Part shown: piece by piece, positions 16,935 through 25,441 of the stretch
Layout of the letters: each line of letters opens with the position of its first letter
How positions within the stretch are numbered: the first letter of the stretch is position 1
Assembly (NCBI GenBank): GCA_016191225.1
Contig: JACPPC010000020.1
Coordinates: 1 to 64,000 of the forward strand
Source: Gemmatimonadota bacterium
Lineage (GTDB): Bacteria > Gemmatimonadota > Gemmatimonadetes > Gemmatimonadales > Gemmatimonadaceae
DNA length: 64,000 nt
Direction of reading: 5' to 3'
Notes under the pieces: model-generated
Seen by the model: only the letters and a program-made list of their open reading frames with translations
Databases searched by the model: none
What the model was told of the DNA's origin: nothing
Program-made: the position numbers and the translations under genes

Positions 16935-18854
16935 ATGCCCTCCCGCAACGACCCCTGTCCCTGCGGCTCCGGGAAGAAGTACAAGCACTGCCATCTCGAG
17001 AGTGACGAGGCGGCGCGGCGCCCGGCTCGTGCATTGCACGTCGAGCGCGGCGGCGGCGCGGTCCGCACGCGCGGCGACCTCCCGCCGGCGGGCGACATTG
17101 GGGAGCAGTGGGAGCTCGTCTTTGCCCCGCTCCAGATCTCCATCGATGACTCGCCGGCGGCCCGGCCGGTGGCGATCGTGGTCGCCGCCGGCCGCCTCGC
17201 GCTTCACGTGGGCCTCGAGTCATCCCTTGGCGCCGATGCCGCGGCCCTGGCCGGCGCGGCGCTGCGCGCCGTCGACGCGGCCCGCGACGCATCCGGCAGG
17301 GAGCCCACCAGGCTGACCCTGCGCGACGCGGGGGTGGCCGATCTGGTGCGCGACGCGCTCGCTCCGCGGGGGGTGACGGTACACACCTCCGACTCGCTCC
17401 CCAGCGCCGACGAGGCCGCCCGGTCGCTCCGGAGCTTCATGGCTCCGGGGTCGAATCCCGACTTGCCGGCGGTCTCGCACCCGGAAACGTGGGCGGGCTG
17501 GGGGCTCGAGCGCGCGCTGGTTGGCCGGCTGCACGCCGCCGCCGCGTCGTATTATCGGGCGGCGCCGTGGAAGGAGCTTTCGGATGAGGAGCCGCTGTTC
17601 ACGGGAGCCGGCGACCCGCCGGAATGGACCGCCGTGGTGCTTGGCAACGCGGGGCTGACCTTCGGGCTCGCCCTGTATCGCGACCCGGACGATCTGTTTG
17701 CGCAGCTCGACGCACCCGACGGCACGGTGATTCCTCAGCCTCCAGGGGGACCGGTGCTCAGCCTGACGTTCGGGCCCGCCGACGACCTGCCGTTGCGCCA
17801 GAAGCGCGAGACACTCGCGGCGCGCTGGGAGGTCGCGGGCCCCAGCGCCTGGCCGGCCCTCGTCGCCATCGGCACGCCGGGGGGCGGTGTCACCGCCGGC
17901 GACGTCGAGGCCCTCATCGAGCGACTCGAGTCGATTCCGCGGTTCGTGAAGGCGCACCGCACCGAGCTCGGCCGGAAGGTGGACACGGACTGGCCGATCA
18001 TCTGGACCGATCCGGTGAACGGGCTGCCAGTCGAGCTTCATGGGGAGCTGGCAGCGATCGTGCCCGGCGTCTTCACGCCACCCGCCGAGCTGGCGCCGTG
18101 CGGGCCTGAGGGAACGGGGGCACGCCCAACGGCGACACTTCGGGCGGTTTCCCCGGGCGACCGCCGCGAGCTCGCCCGGAATGTCGAGCAGGAGTACGTC
18201 GCGCACCTCGTCAAGACCAGGTCGGACGGATCGACCATCCTTCGTCGCCACCGGATCGCGGCACGCCTGCTGACTTACCTGTATGAACACCAGCGCGTTC
18301 CCGTCGAATCGCTGACCGAGTACGAGTTGCGGCAGTTCGTGTACGTGCTCTGCGCGGATGACGACGACCCGAACGCGCCGACCCCGGAGGGGGCGCTCGA
18401 GGCGCTCCGGCATTTCCTCGCGTTCCTGCGCAATGCTCGCAAGGTGCGCTGCCCCTGGGCGGCGGCGATCGTGGCGGACGTGCCGACGCTGGAGGCCCGA
18501 GGGCAGCTCCGGCCGCGACGCGAGGACGGCACGGACGCGAATACCACCGACTGGTCGGCCGACCTGGAGGACGACCTGATGTCGCGGTTACTGCTCCTCC
18601 CGGTGGGGAAGGAGGTCGGCATCGACTGGCCCACCAGCGCCACGCAGGACAAGGAGGGCGTTTCGCTCCTCGCCCACCGGCAGTGGCTCGCGTGGCGCGA
18701 CGAGGTCATCCGCGCCGGGACCACGAAGCCGGGGGCGGTGCACGCCGCCCTGCTGCCCCGGCTCGCGGCCTGGCTCGACGCGCCGCACAAGGCGCTCGCG
18801 GGACGGTCGCCGCGCGCGGCGCTGGCGCGGAAGCGGACAAAGCGCTCACGGTAG
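16935..18854 (+). CDS. SEC-C zinc-finger protein of unknown function
   Basis: 639 residues. The N-terminus is a SEC-C metal-binding motif (NDPCPCGSGKKYKHCH; Cys8, Cys10, Cys19, His20), the same finger that ends SecA and recurs at the ends of many unrelated proteins. The rest is not recognised: it is acidic and mixed alpha/beta with no catalytic motif I can name, and the C-terminus is basic (ALARKRTKRSR). ATG at 16935 was preferred over the track TTG at 16926. It is transcribed away from vapBC and is otherwise isolated. Confidence 0.75.
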   Translation: MPSRNDPCPCGSGKKYKHCHLESDEAARRPARALHVERGGGAVRTRGDLPPAGDIGEQWELVFAPLQISIDDSPAARPVAIVVAAGRLALHVGLESSLGADAAALAGAALRAVDAARDASGREPTRLTLRDAGVADLVRDALAPRGVTVHTSDSLPSADEAARSLRSFMAPGSNPDLPAVSHPETWAGWGLERALVGRLHAAAASYYRAAPWKELSDEEPLFTGAGDPPEWTAVVLGNAGLTFGLALYRDPDDLFAQLDAPDGTVIPQPPGGPVLSLTFGPADDLPLRQKRETLAARWEVAGPSAWPALVAIGTPGGGVTAGDVEALIERLESIPRFVKAHRTELGRKVDTDWPIIWTDPVNGLPVELHGELAAIVPGVFTPPAELAPCGPEGTGARPTATLRAVSPGDRRELARNVEQEYVAHLVKTRSDGSTILRRHRIAARLLTYLYEHQRVPVESLTEYELRQFVYVLCADDDDPNAPTPEGALEALRHFLAFLRNARKVRCPWAAAIVADVPTLEARGQLRPRREDGTDANTTDWSADLEDDLMSRLLLLPVGKEVGIDWPTSATQDKEGVSLLAHRQWLAWRDEVIRAGTTKPGAVHAALLPRLAAWLDAPHKALAGRSPRAALARKRTKRSR

Positions 18855-19094
18855 GCGCGCGCCGGAGGTCATCGGGACGGGCGCACCGATACGCCCTTAC
18901 CCGGCCGGCCGTTGGCGCCGCACTCGCTAACACTTCTTCAGCGCGCCGGCGGCTAACGGCCCCCGCCCCCGGGCGTATTCCCTGTCAGTGGCACGCGCGA
19001 CGCGACCGGGCATGATCGGCACCCGCGGCGCGCGTCCTGACCGGGGCCGACGAGCGCCACTCTGCCGTCCATATCAATGAAGGGGGGAACACCA

Positions 19095-19529
19095 ATGATC
19101 TTCGCACCCGCGCGCATCCTGGCCGCGTTCGTCGCACTCGGCGCCCTCGCCGACGGCCCCAGCTGGACCGGCACGATCGCCGCCCTCGCCGACGGCACGA
19201 GCGAGTACAGCGTTGGCGGCACGGCGAGCATGACCGCCGGCGGCCCGCGCAACGCGATCGTGAGCATCTCCGTCGCCCATGGCGTGCCCGGGCAGGAGTA
19301 CGCCTGGTCGCTCTACCGCGGCGCTTGCGGCGACGACACCAGGGCCGTCGCGCCCACCGGCTCGTACTCGACGCTGGTCGGCATCGAGGGTGGCGACGCC
19401 TCGGCGATCGCCGAGTTCAACTTCGCCGTGCCGACGAGCGGCGCCTTTCACGTGAGCGTGGCGACGACGGGCCAGAACGCCGGGCTCGTGGTGGGGTGCG
19501 CGAACCTCGAGCTGGTGCAGGGCAAGTAG
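19095..19529 (+). CDS. Secreted protein of unknown function, paralogue B
   Basis: 144 residues. The start at ATG 19095 follows an AGGGGGG ribosome site and gives a signal peptide (MIFAPARILAAFVALGALAD). The mature domain repeats the pattern of the protein at 15577: SWTGTIAA, VPGQEYAWSLYRGACG, AFHVSVATT and VGCANLEL, including the two cysteines. The function is unknown. The shared signature defines a small family within this genome. A strong hairpin at 19595-19634 probably terminates it. The 240 bases before it (18855-19094) hold no gene I can support. Confidence 0.72.
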   Translation: MIFAPARILAAFVALGALADGPSWTGTIAALADGTSEYSVGGTASMTAGGPRNAIVSISVAHGVPGQEYAWSLYRGACGDDTRAVAPTGSYSTLVGIEGGDASAIAEFNFAVPTSGAFHVSVATTGQNAGLVVGCANLELVQGK

Positions 19530-19594
19530 GCGAGCTGTGATGGCAGGACAACCGGGCGGCGTGCCGGGGGGCGCGCCGTACTGGTTGGCGGTGC

Positions 19595-19634
19595 AACGCG
19601 GCCCGGATCTCCGTGCGGAGAGCCGGGCCGTGTT
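19595..19634. terminator. Bidirectional hairpin terminator
   Basis: CGGCCCGGATCTCCG pairs with CGGAGAGCCGGGCCG with one mismatch, and the flanks AACG and TGTT extend the stem. It lies between the convergent secreted-protein and dCTPase genes. The stem resembles the one at 21066-21101. Confidence 0.75.
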
Positions 19635-19660
19635 GGGTTCACGGCAGCACGCCGCCGTCT

Positions 19661-20026
19661 CTACTCTCGGCTCGGCTCCGCGCGTCCCCGACTCGTGGCG
19701 ACCGGATACTTCTCCGCATTTTGCAGCAGTTTCGCGTTCGCGACGTCGAGCAGGTCAAGGTCCAGGCGCTCTGCCAGCGTCATGAGTATCAGGAAGACGT
19801 CGCCCAATTCCTGCTCAATGCGCACTCGCGCGGAGGAGTCAAGGTTTGCACGCTCCGACTCCTCGCTCGACTTCCATCGCAGGATGGCGACGAGCTCTCC
19901 GACTTCGGAGGCAAGCGCCATGGCGAGATTCTTTACCCCGTGATAGCGCGACCAGTCGCGCTCTGAGTTGAATCGCCGAAGCGCGTGCTTGAGTTCCTCG
20001 AGGTTCGGCGGCCGTCCCCCGTTCAT
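19661..20026 (-). CDS. MazG-like nucleotide pyrophosphohydrolase (dCTPP1-type)
   Basis: 121 residues. FNSERDWSRYHGVKNLAMAL then ASEVGELVAIL matches the all-alpha NTP pyrophosphatase fold, closest in pattern to dCTP pyrophosphatase 1/RS21-C6 (ERDW, KNLA, EVGEL, then EQELGDVFLIL with the metal-binding ExxxD). Such enzymes hydrolyse dCTP, modified dCTPs or other NTPs to the monophosphate and PPi. The start at 20026 overlaps the HNH gene stop (ATGA), so the two are made together. The track start at 20146 is a shadow of that gene. Confidence 0.85.
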   Translation of the reverse strand: MNGGRPPNLEELKHALRRFNSERDWSRYHGVKNLAMALASEVGELVAILRWKSSEESERANLDSSARVRIEQELGDVFLILMTLAERLDLDLLDVANAKLLQNAEKYPVATSRGRAEPSRE

Positions 20027-20958
20027 GGCTTGAAGACCGTGTCGGAGTGCCACTCGAGGAACTGCTGCGACGGCCTCGCGGCCGCGATGCTGGGCATGCG
20101 CAGGTCTTGCCCGTCGTGTGAGTAGTAGATCTTGCCGTTCGACCACTTCTTCCTGAGCTGCGGCGAGACGCGCACCCGGTAGTCGGGCGTTACGCCGATC
20201 AGCCCCGCGTCGAAGAGGGTGTGGATGTCCACGCGCAGCAGAAGACCGTTGTTCAGAACGTGCTGCCCTCCCCTGCTCACCGGCATGATGTGCGCAGCCT
20301 CAAGCACGGGAACGGTCCGTTCACCGGATATCGCACACCGACGTTGGTAGATTTCCTCGACGACTACTCGGAAGCCGCCCTGACCCAAGCGGCGCTTCGC
20401 CAGCACTGGTTCACTCCACACCGCCCCGGGACGCTCCGCATAGTGGCTGGCGTCGGGGGCCTCCGCAGCAACGCGCCGACCCGAGCCGAAGAGCGACTCC
20501 CGCGCCCAATCGAACAACCGCCGGCCACTCCCAGCACTCGCGTCGAACGCCATCCCCTGCGGGTTGTTCAGACCCAGATCGCTTGGTGGCGCAATCCAAG
20601 CCTCGCTGGGAAAGAAGACCGGGTCGAGCAGGACCACGCACCCGATCGATCGACTCGGGTCGTCCTCCTTGTGCTTGGCGAGCGTCGCTCGGAAGGTCTC
20701 GTAGTCGGGTAGTCCGTTCTTGTCGCCGAAGGCGCTCCACGCCGCTGTGATCGACTGAAGGCTGAAGCGCAGGAAGACTCCACCGCCCGCGATCTTGTTG
20801 ATCCGCCCCTTCAGCCGGAACAGGAGAAGCTCGCCCGTCTGGAGCTGCCGAAACGGCTGCACGCCGCCAGGCCGCCAGAAGTTCACCTCATCGGTGTTTG
20901 GGCGACGGGAGAGGTACTCGAACCAGTCGCGGTCGGTCGGATAGACGTAGATCTTCAC
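20023..20958 (-). CDS. HNH endonuclease with N-terminal PUA/EVE-like domain (candidate restriction enzyme)
   Basis: 311 residues. The C-terminal third holds the HNH nuclease: RCAISGERTVPVLEAAHI, then MPVSRGGQHVLNNGLLLRVD and IHTLFDAGL, the layout of predicted restriction endonucleases (COG3440 type). The N-terminal 110 residues (YVYPTDRDWFEYLSRRP, then GELLLFRLKG and GGGVFLRFS) look like a PUA/EVE-type beta barrel, a fold that reads modified bases in type IV restriction enzymes; this assignment is an inference. It is translationally coupled to the pyrophosphohydrolase. No methyltransferase is nearby, as expected for a modification-dependent enzyme. Confidence 0.8.
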   Translation of the reverse strand: MKIYVYPTDRDWFEYLSRRPNTDEVNFWRPGGVQPFRQLQTGELLLFRLKGRINKIAGGGVFLRFSLQSITAAWSAFGDKNGLPDYETFRATLAKHKEDDPSRSIGCVVLLDPVFFPSEAWIAPPSDLGLNNPQGMAFDASAGSGRRLFDWARESLFGSGRRVAAEAPDASHYAERPGAVWSEPVLAKRRLGQGGFRVVVEEIYQRRCAISGERTVPVLEAAHIMPVSRGGQHVLNNGLLLRVDIHTLFDAGLIGVTPDYRVRVSPQLRKKWSNGKIYYSHDGQDLRMPSIAAARPSQQFLEWHSDTVFKP

Positions 20959-21065
20959 GAGAGGAAGATGCAGGCGAGTCGCCGAGAGGGCGCCCTGAAG
21001 CAGTCGTCCATCGAAGAAACGGGCAAGCCGCCCGCTTCACAAGCCGGGCGGGGCCCAGAAGTACC

Positions 21066-21101
21066 ACACGGCCCGGTCTCAGGGATGAGATCGGGCCGTG
21101 T
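21066..21101. terminator. Hairpin terminator downstream of nrdJ
   Basis: CACGGCCCGGTCTC pairs with GAGATCGGGCCGTG with one mismatch around the loop AGGGAT. It is placed directly after the leftward nrdJ gene. It shares CGGCCCGG..TCTC and GGGCCGTGTT with the hairpin at 19595. Confidence 0.75.
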
Positions 21102-21144
21102 TCACCATCCGAGGCACCTCACGCCGAGGCAGGACCCGCTGGCC

Positions 21145-23715
21145 TCACCCGCACTCGCTGTACCCGCACACATGGCACTTCGCGCACCCCTCCGCGAACT
21201 CCAGCCCCGACCCGCAATCCGGGCACGTCCCCATGAAGCTCTGCGCCCCCGCGTCCGCGGCGCCGAACAGCCCCGGCTGCGCCGCGTCCGCCGTGGCCGG
21301 CACCGGCGTGCTGATCATCTCCCGCGCCGGCACCTGCGGCGCCGCGGCCCCACCCACGCCCGGGATCTCCTGCTGCACCCCCTGGCTGTCGCGGAACCAC
21401 TCCTCGAGCGCGATCCCGATCGCGTCCGGCACGCTCAGCACCTTGTTCGGCCCGAAGCCCACCGCGCGATCGCTCGAGATCCCGCGCAGCTGGCGCGTCA
21501 CCTGGTTGAGCGGGATCCCTGACCGCAGGGCGAGCGAGATCAGCCGCCCCACCGCCTCGGCGTCGGCCATCGCGCTGCCGCCGGCCTTGCCGAGGTTGAT
21601 GAAGACGTCGAACGGCTGCCCGCGATCGTCCTCGCTGATGTGCACGAACATCGTGCCCAGCGGCGTCTCCTTGCGGATGCTCATCGAGCGCAGCTTGTCC
21701 GGCCGCGCCCGCTTCTGCCGGCGCTGCAGGTTCTCGCTCTCGAGCTCGAACACCACCTTCTTGAGCCGCTCGATCTCGTGGTCCTTCTCGGCCAGCACGC
21801 CGTGCAGCTCGCCGATCTCGCGCTTGGTCGCCGGCGTCGTGGCCGGGAACTCGCCCGTCATCGGGAACTCGCCGGTGCTGCCGGTCACGCCGCCCGCGGC
21901 CTTCACCTCCTCGCGCACCTTGGCCGCCTGCTCCGTGGCGCCGGTGCTGAGCACCTGGTTGTCGCGGCTCCCGTCCCGGTACACGGTCACTCCCTTGCAC
22001 TTCGCCGCGTACGCCTGCTCGTAGATGTGGCGCACGTCGTCGATCGTCGCCGTGTAGGCGAAGTTCGTCGTCTTGCTGATCGCCGAGTCGCAGTGCTCCT
22101 GGAACGCGGCCTGCATCCGGATGTGCCACTCGGGGGCGATGTTGTTCGCCGTGTTGAACACCCCCTGCCACCTGGCCGGCACCTCGGGGAACTTGATGTG
22201 CCCCTCGGTCGCGATCCGCTCCATCAGCGCGTCGCTGTACCATCCCTCGCGCTTGGCGACGGCGACGAAGTCCTCGTTCACGTCGGGCATCCGCACGCCG
22301 GCCTGGTTGCGCATGAAGGCCACGGCGAACAGCGGCTCGAGTCCGCTGCTGCAGCCGGCGATGATGCTGATCGTCCCCGTGGGGGCGACGGTCGTGACGT
22401 TGCAGTTGCGCAGGAGCTGCATGGGACGGATCCGCGCGCCGCTCGCGTCGCGGGCGCAGGTCTCGTCGGGGCCGAAGATGCTGCGCGCCCACTCCGGGAA
22501 CGGCCCCCGCTCGTTGGCGAGGCGCTCGCTCTCGCGCTTCCCCTCGACGTCCAGAAACTCCATCACCTTGCGGCCCATCGCCACGCCTTCGGGCGAGTCG
22601 TACGGGATGCCCAGGCGCACGAGCATGTCGGCGAAGCCCATCACGCCGAGGCCAATACGACGAATGCGCTTGCTGAGCGCGTCGATCTCCGGCAGCGGGT
22701 ACTTGTTGACGTCGATGATGTTGTCGAGGAAGTGCGTGCTGGCGTGGATGTCCATGGCGAGGCGGTCCCAGTCCATCGCGCCGTCGGTCACGTACCAGCC
22801 AAGGTTCACCGAGCCGAGGTTGCAGACGTCGTACGGCAGCAGCGGCTGCTCGCCGCACGGATTGGTGGCCTCGTAGGCCCCGAGGTGCGGCACGGGGTTG
22901 TAGCGGTTGGCCTCGTCGATGAAGAAGACGCCGGGCTCGCCGGTGCGCCAGGCGCCCAGGATCATCTTCTCCCACACCTCCTTCGCCTTGAGCTGCCCGA
23001 CGACGACCTTCCCGATCGGGTCGACGAGGTCGTACTCGGCGTCGGCCTTGAGGGCGTCCATGAACCTGGTCGTGACGCCGACGGAGATGTTGAAGTTCAC
23101 GATCTGCGTCAGGTCTTCCTTGCAGGCGATGAAGTCGAGGATGTCGGGGTGGTCGACGCGGAGGATCCCCATGTTGGCGCCGCGGCGCGTCCCCCCCTGC
23201 TTCACGGCGTCGGTGCTGGCGTCGTAGAGCTTCATGAAGCTCACCGGGCCGCTGGCGACGCCGGTCGTGGAGCGCACCATGGAGCCCTTGGCCCGCAGGC
23301 GCGAGAAGCCAAAGCCGGTGCCGCCGCCGCTCTGGTGGATGAGCGCCATGCTGCGCAGCGTGTCGTAGATGCCGTTGTTGCCGTTGCTGAGGGCGTCCTC
23401 GACGGGGAGCACGAAACAGGCCGAGAGCTGGCCCAGGGGGCGGCCGGCGTTCATGAGGGTCGGCGAGTTGGGCTCGAAGCGGCGCTGGGTCATGAGCGCG
23501 TAGAACTCCGTCGCCACGGCCTCGACCTGCGCGTCCGTGGCGCCGTACCGACGGTCGGCCTCGGCCACCACGGTCGCCACGCGCCAGAACATCTCCTCCG
23601 GCGACTCCATCGGCGTTCCCTTGGCGTCCTTGATCAGGTAGCGCTTCTCGAGGACGGTGCGCGCGTTGCTGCTGAGCTGCGCGGGGACTGCCGGCGGGGT
23701 GGGCGTGATGGGCAT
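21145..23715 (-). CDS. nrdJ: Adenosylcobalamin-dependent ribonucleotide reductase (class II)
   Basis: 856 residues. It makes deoxyribonucleotides using coenzyme B12 instead of a second subunit or oxygen-dependent radical. The active-site loop is ATNPCGEQPLLPYDVCNLGS (Asn, Cys and Glu of the radical mechanism), with the partner cysteine in LSACFVLP and the GGGTGFGFS loop. The C-terminal part carries the TSCPD-like domain (PFDVFINLGKAGGSA) and ends in a zinc ribbon (CPDCG, CAKCHVCGYSECG) holding the redox-active cysteines. ATG at 23715 has GGAG upstream and beats the track TTG. It is monocistronic, with a hairpin behind it. Confidence 0.96.
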   Translation of the reverse strand: MPITPTPPAVPAQLSSNARTVLEKRYLIKDAKGTPMESPEEMFWRVATVVAEADRRYGATDAQVEAVATEFYALMTQRRFEPNSPTLMNAGRPLGQLSACFVLPVEDALSNGNNGIYDTLRSMALIHQSGGGTGFGFSRLRAKGSMVRSTTGVASGPVSFMKLYDASTDAVKQGGTRRGANMGILRVDHPDILDFIACKEDLTQIVNFNISVGVTTRFMDALKADAEYDLVDPIGKVVVGQLKAKEVWEKMILGAWRTGEPGVFFIDEANRYNPVPHLGAYEATNPCGEQPLLPYDVCNLGSVNLGWYVTDGAMDWDRLAMDIHASTHFLDNIIDVNKYPLPEIDALSKRIRRIGLGVMGFADMLVRLGIPYDSPEGVAMGRKVMEFLDVEGKRESERLANERGPFPEWARSIFGPDETCARDASGARIRPMQLLRNCNVTTVAPTGTISIIAGCSSGLEPLFAVAFMRNQAGVRMPDVNEDFVAVAKREGWYSDALMERIATEGHIKFPEVPARWQGVFNTANNIAPEWHIRMQAAFQEHCDSAISKTTNFAYTATIDDVRHIYEQAYAAKCKGVTVYRDGSRDNQVLSTGATEQAAKVREEVKAAGGVTGSTGEFPMTGEFPATTPATKREIGELHGVLAEKDHEIERLKKVVFELESENLQRRQKRARPDKLRSMSIRKETPLGTMFVHISEDDRGQPFDVFINLGKAGGSAMADAEAVGRLISLALRSGIPLNQVTRQLRGISSDRAVGFGPNKVLSVPDAIGIALEEWFRDSQGVQQEIPGVGGAAAPQVPAREMISTPVPATADAAQPGLFGAADAGAQSFMGTCPDCGSGLEFAEGCAKCHVCGYSECG

Positions 23716-24291
23716 TCGGGCGTTCTCCAACTGCGGCGTGATATGACTGCGACTAGGGACTGCGATTGGTAACGATATCGAAAAAAGCGGCCCTGGTTGC
23801 GTCGCGGTGTGCAGTAGAGCGACGAACGAAAGCGGGGGGTCAAGCTAGAGTCGTACGTGAATCCGCGCCAGAGAGTAGGCAACGCTTTGTGCGGCAACGA
23901 GTTCCGGTATGCACATCACGAATTCGTACACAGAATCGCGTTGTCCACCGATGACCGATTGTCGCCTTGGTGGCGCCTATTGGAACAGTATGACGACAGC
24001 GATTTTGGCGTTGACAAGTCATTTACTCGCAATCTGTTACGAAGTTGGGAGCAGAGTGACACGAATCATTCGCTCGCCCGAGGCGACCGGTGGCGGGAGC
24101 CCTGAAGTTTGCCTGCTGGCACGTGGTGTGCTCCTGACGGTGAGAGCGGGGAGAGGGTAACGGCGAGCAAGATGGGGCGCGCGCAACCAGGGAGCCACGG
24201 AGGGGCACGGAGCGGCACGGAGGAGGCAATCGCCTCCGGACTGGAGGTGCCGGGGGGCGCGTGACGTGCCAGCGGCCGAGCGAGGCGCGAA
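23716..24291. other. Long AT-richer intergenic region upstream of nrdJ
   Basis: Bases 23740-24110 are noticeably richer in A and T than their surroundings. Short ORFs exist on both strands but none looks coding. It presumably contains the nrdJ promoter; a palindrome ACGAATTCGT lies at 23918-23927. No cobalamin riboswitch B12 box (GCCACTG), NrdR box, tmRNA or RNase P signature was found by eye. Bases 24188-24226 contain three CACGGAG units. Confidence 0.5.
24222..24237 (-). terminator. Small hairpin after the carbonic-anhydrase-like gene
   Basis: GGAGGC-AATC-GCCTCC, a six-base-pair stem about 55 bases beyond the gene's stop. There is no clear T-run, so the function is uncertain. Confidence 0.35.
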
Positions 24292-24795
24292 CTACGAGTT
24301 GAGGCGCGGGAACTCGTTGGCGCGGTGGCGGGCCTGGAGCGCCACGTAGGCCTCGGCATTGAGGCGGATTCGCTCGAGCGTCGCGGCGTCGGATTGCTTC
24401 ACCACCTTGCCGGGGATGCCCATCACGATCGAGCCGGGCGGGATCTGCCTGCCCTCGGCGACGACGGCACCGGCGGCGACGATGGACCCGGCGCCGACAC
24501 GGGCGCCGTTGAGCACGATCGCTCCCATGCCGATGATGCAGTCGTCTTCCACCGTTGCGCCGTGGACGATGGCGCGGTGGCCGATGGTGACGCCGTCGCC
24601 GATGGTGCACGGCAGGCCGGGGTCGACATGAAGCACGGCGCCGTCCTGGACATTCGAGTCGGCGCCGATGGTGATGGCGTCGCCGTCACCGCGGAGGACG
24701 GCGGTGGGCCAGGCGCTCGAGCGCGGCCCCATGGTCACGTCGCCGAGGACGATGGCGAGCGGGTGGATGAAGGCGGTGGTGTGGATGAGCGGCAT
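24292..24795 (-). CDS. Gamma-carbonic-anhydrase-like hexapeptide-repeat protein
   Basis: 167 residues of left-handed beta-helix repeats (VLGDVTMGPRSSAWPTAVLR, then IGDGVTIGHRAIVHG). The YrdA/PaaY type is recognised by the metal-binding histidines in VLHVD, IGHRAIVHG and the closing MGIPGKVVK. Relatives bind zinc or other metals, and some hydrate CO2 or hydrolyse thioesters. ATG at 24795 was chosen over the track TTG at 24801. It stands alone, with a dispersed repeat covering its upstream region. Confidence 0.9.
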   Translation of the reverse strand: MPLIHTTAFIHPLAIVLGDVTMGPRSSAWPTAVLRGDGDAITIGADSNVQDGAVLHVDPGLPCTIGDGVTIGHRAIVHGATVEDDCIIGMGAIVLNGARVGAGSIVAAGAVVAEGRQIPPGSIVMGIPGKVVKQSDAATLERIRLNAEAYVALQARHRANEFPRLNS

Positions 24796-24806
24796 CCCCA
24801 AACGTA

Positions 24807-24914
24807 GTCATCCTGAGCGAAGCGAAGGATCTGCTTTTGCAGTTGCCCTGAAACCAGGTCCTTCGCTTCGCTCAGGACGACGGCGAAGCAGGTCCTTCGC
24901 TTCGCTCAGGACGA
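24807..24914. repeat. Dispersed palindromic repeat, full unit plus tandem right arm
   Basis: Left arm GTCATCCTGAGCGAAGCGAA at 24807; right arms GGTCCTTCGCTTCGCTCAGG at 24858 and again at 24891. The second is a near-perfect tandem copy. It fills the divergent region between the carbonic-anhydrase-like gene and the GIY-YIG gene. Confidence 0.9.
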
Positions 24915-25010
24915 CGGCGGTGCAATGAATCGTTGCCGCCGGCAACACCGCGGTGCGGGCGCTGGGTTTCGGAGTGCCAAGATTCCCGGACTCGTTCGGG
25001 AGTCGCCGCA

Positions 25011-25403
25011 GTGCCGCGAAACTACCACGTCCACATCCTCGCGAGCCGTTCGCGCCGGCTCTACATCGGCGTGACCGGACGGCTCCGCCATCGCGTCGAG
25101 CAACATCGCACGAACCGCGAGGACTGCTTCACCGCCCGTTATCAGATCTTCCGGCTGGTGTACGTCGAGGCCTTCGCCCGGCCGATCGAGGCGATCGAGC
25201 GTGAGAAGGCGCTCAAGGGGTGGAGCCGGGCGCGGAAGCTCGCGCTCGTGGGCACGCAGAATCCGACGTGGGATGACTACTTGCCGCTGGAACCGCGCGG
25301 TCGTGCAGAGCCGCCGCGACGCGGCGGCGAAGGACCTGCTCGTGGGGTCGGTCGAACCGGAACGACAGAAGCAAAAGCAGATCCTTCGCTTCGCTCAGGA
25401 TGA
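25011..25403 (+). CDS. GIY-YIG domain protein (UPF0213-like)
   Basis: 130 residues from GTG 25011. YHVHILASRSRRLYIGVTGR is the GIY-YIG core in its stand-alone form, with the helix RVEQHRTN, then FTARYQIFRLVYVEAF and the KALKGWSRARKLAL segment, where the catalytic-region glutamate (EREK) lies. These short proteins are widespread and their nuclease role is mostly unproven. The C-terminus is odd: the last residues (TTEAKADPSLRSG) and the stop come from the dispersed repeat, so the tail is longer than in typical relatives. Confidence 0.82.
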   Translation: MPRNYHVHILASRSRRLYIGVTGRLRHRVEQHRTNREDCFTARYQIFRLVYVEAFARPIEAIEREKALKGWSRARKLALVGTQNPTWDDYLPLEPRGRAEPPRRGGEGPARGVGRTGTTEAKADPSLRSG

Positions 25404-25440
25404 CAAGGGGAAAAGCAGGTCCTTCGCCTCGCCCAGGACG
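25321..25440. repeat. Dispersed palindromic repeat with two right arms
   Basis: A degenerate left arm (GCGGCGAAGGACCTGCT) near 25324 lies inside the GIY-YIG frame; right arms AGATCCTTCGCTTCGCTCAG at 25379 and GGTCCTTCGCCTCGCCCAGG at 25418. It sits between convergent genes and supplies the GIY-YIG stop codon. Confidence 0.85.
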
Positions 25441-25441
25441 G

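Noticed and set aside
23857-24160. Small plus-strand ORFs upstream of nrdJ
   Set aside because: No ribosome site, no recognisable domain, overlapping alternatives of similar length; no coding support.
23716-24291. Cobalamin riboswitch, NrdR box, tmRNA or RNase P RNA
   Set aside because: None of the conserved core strings was found by eye on either strand.
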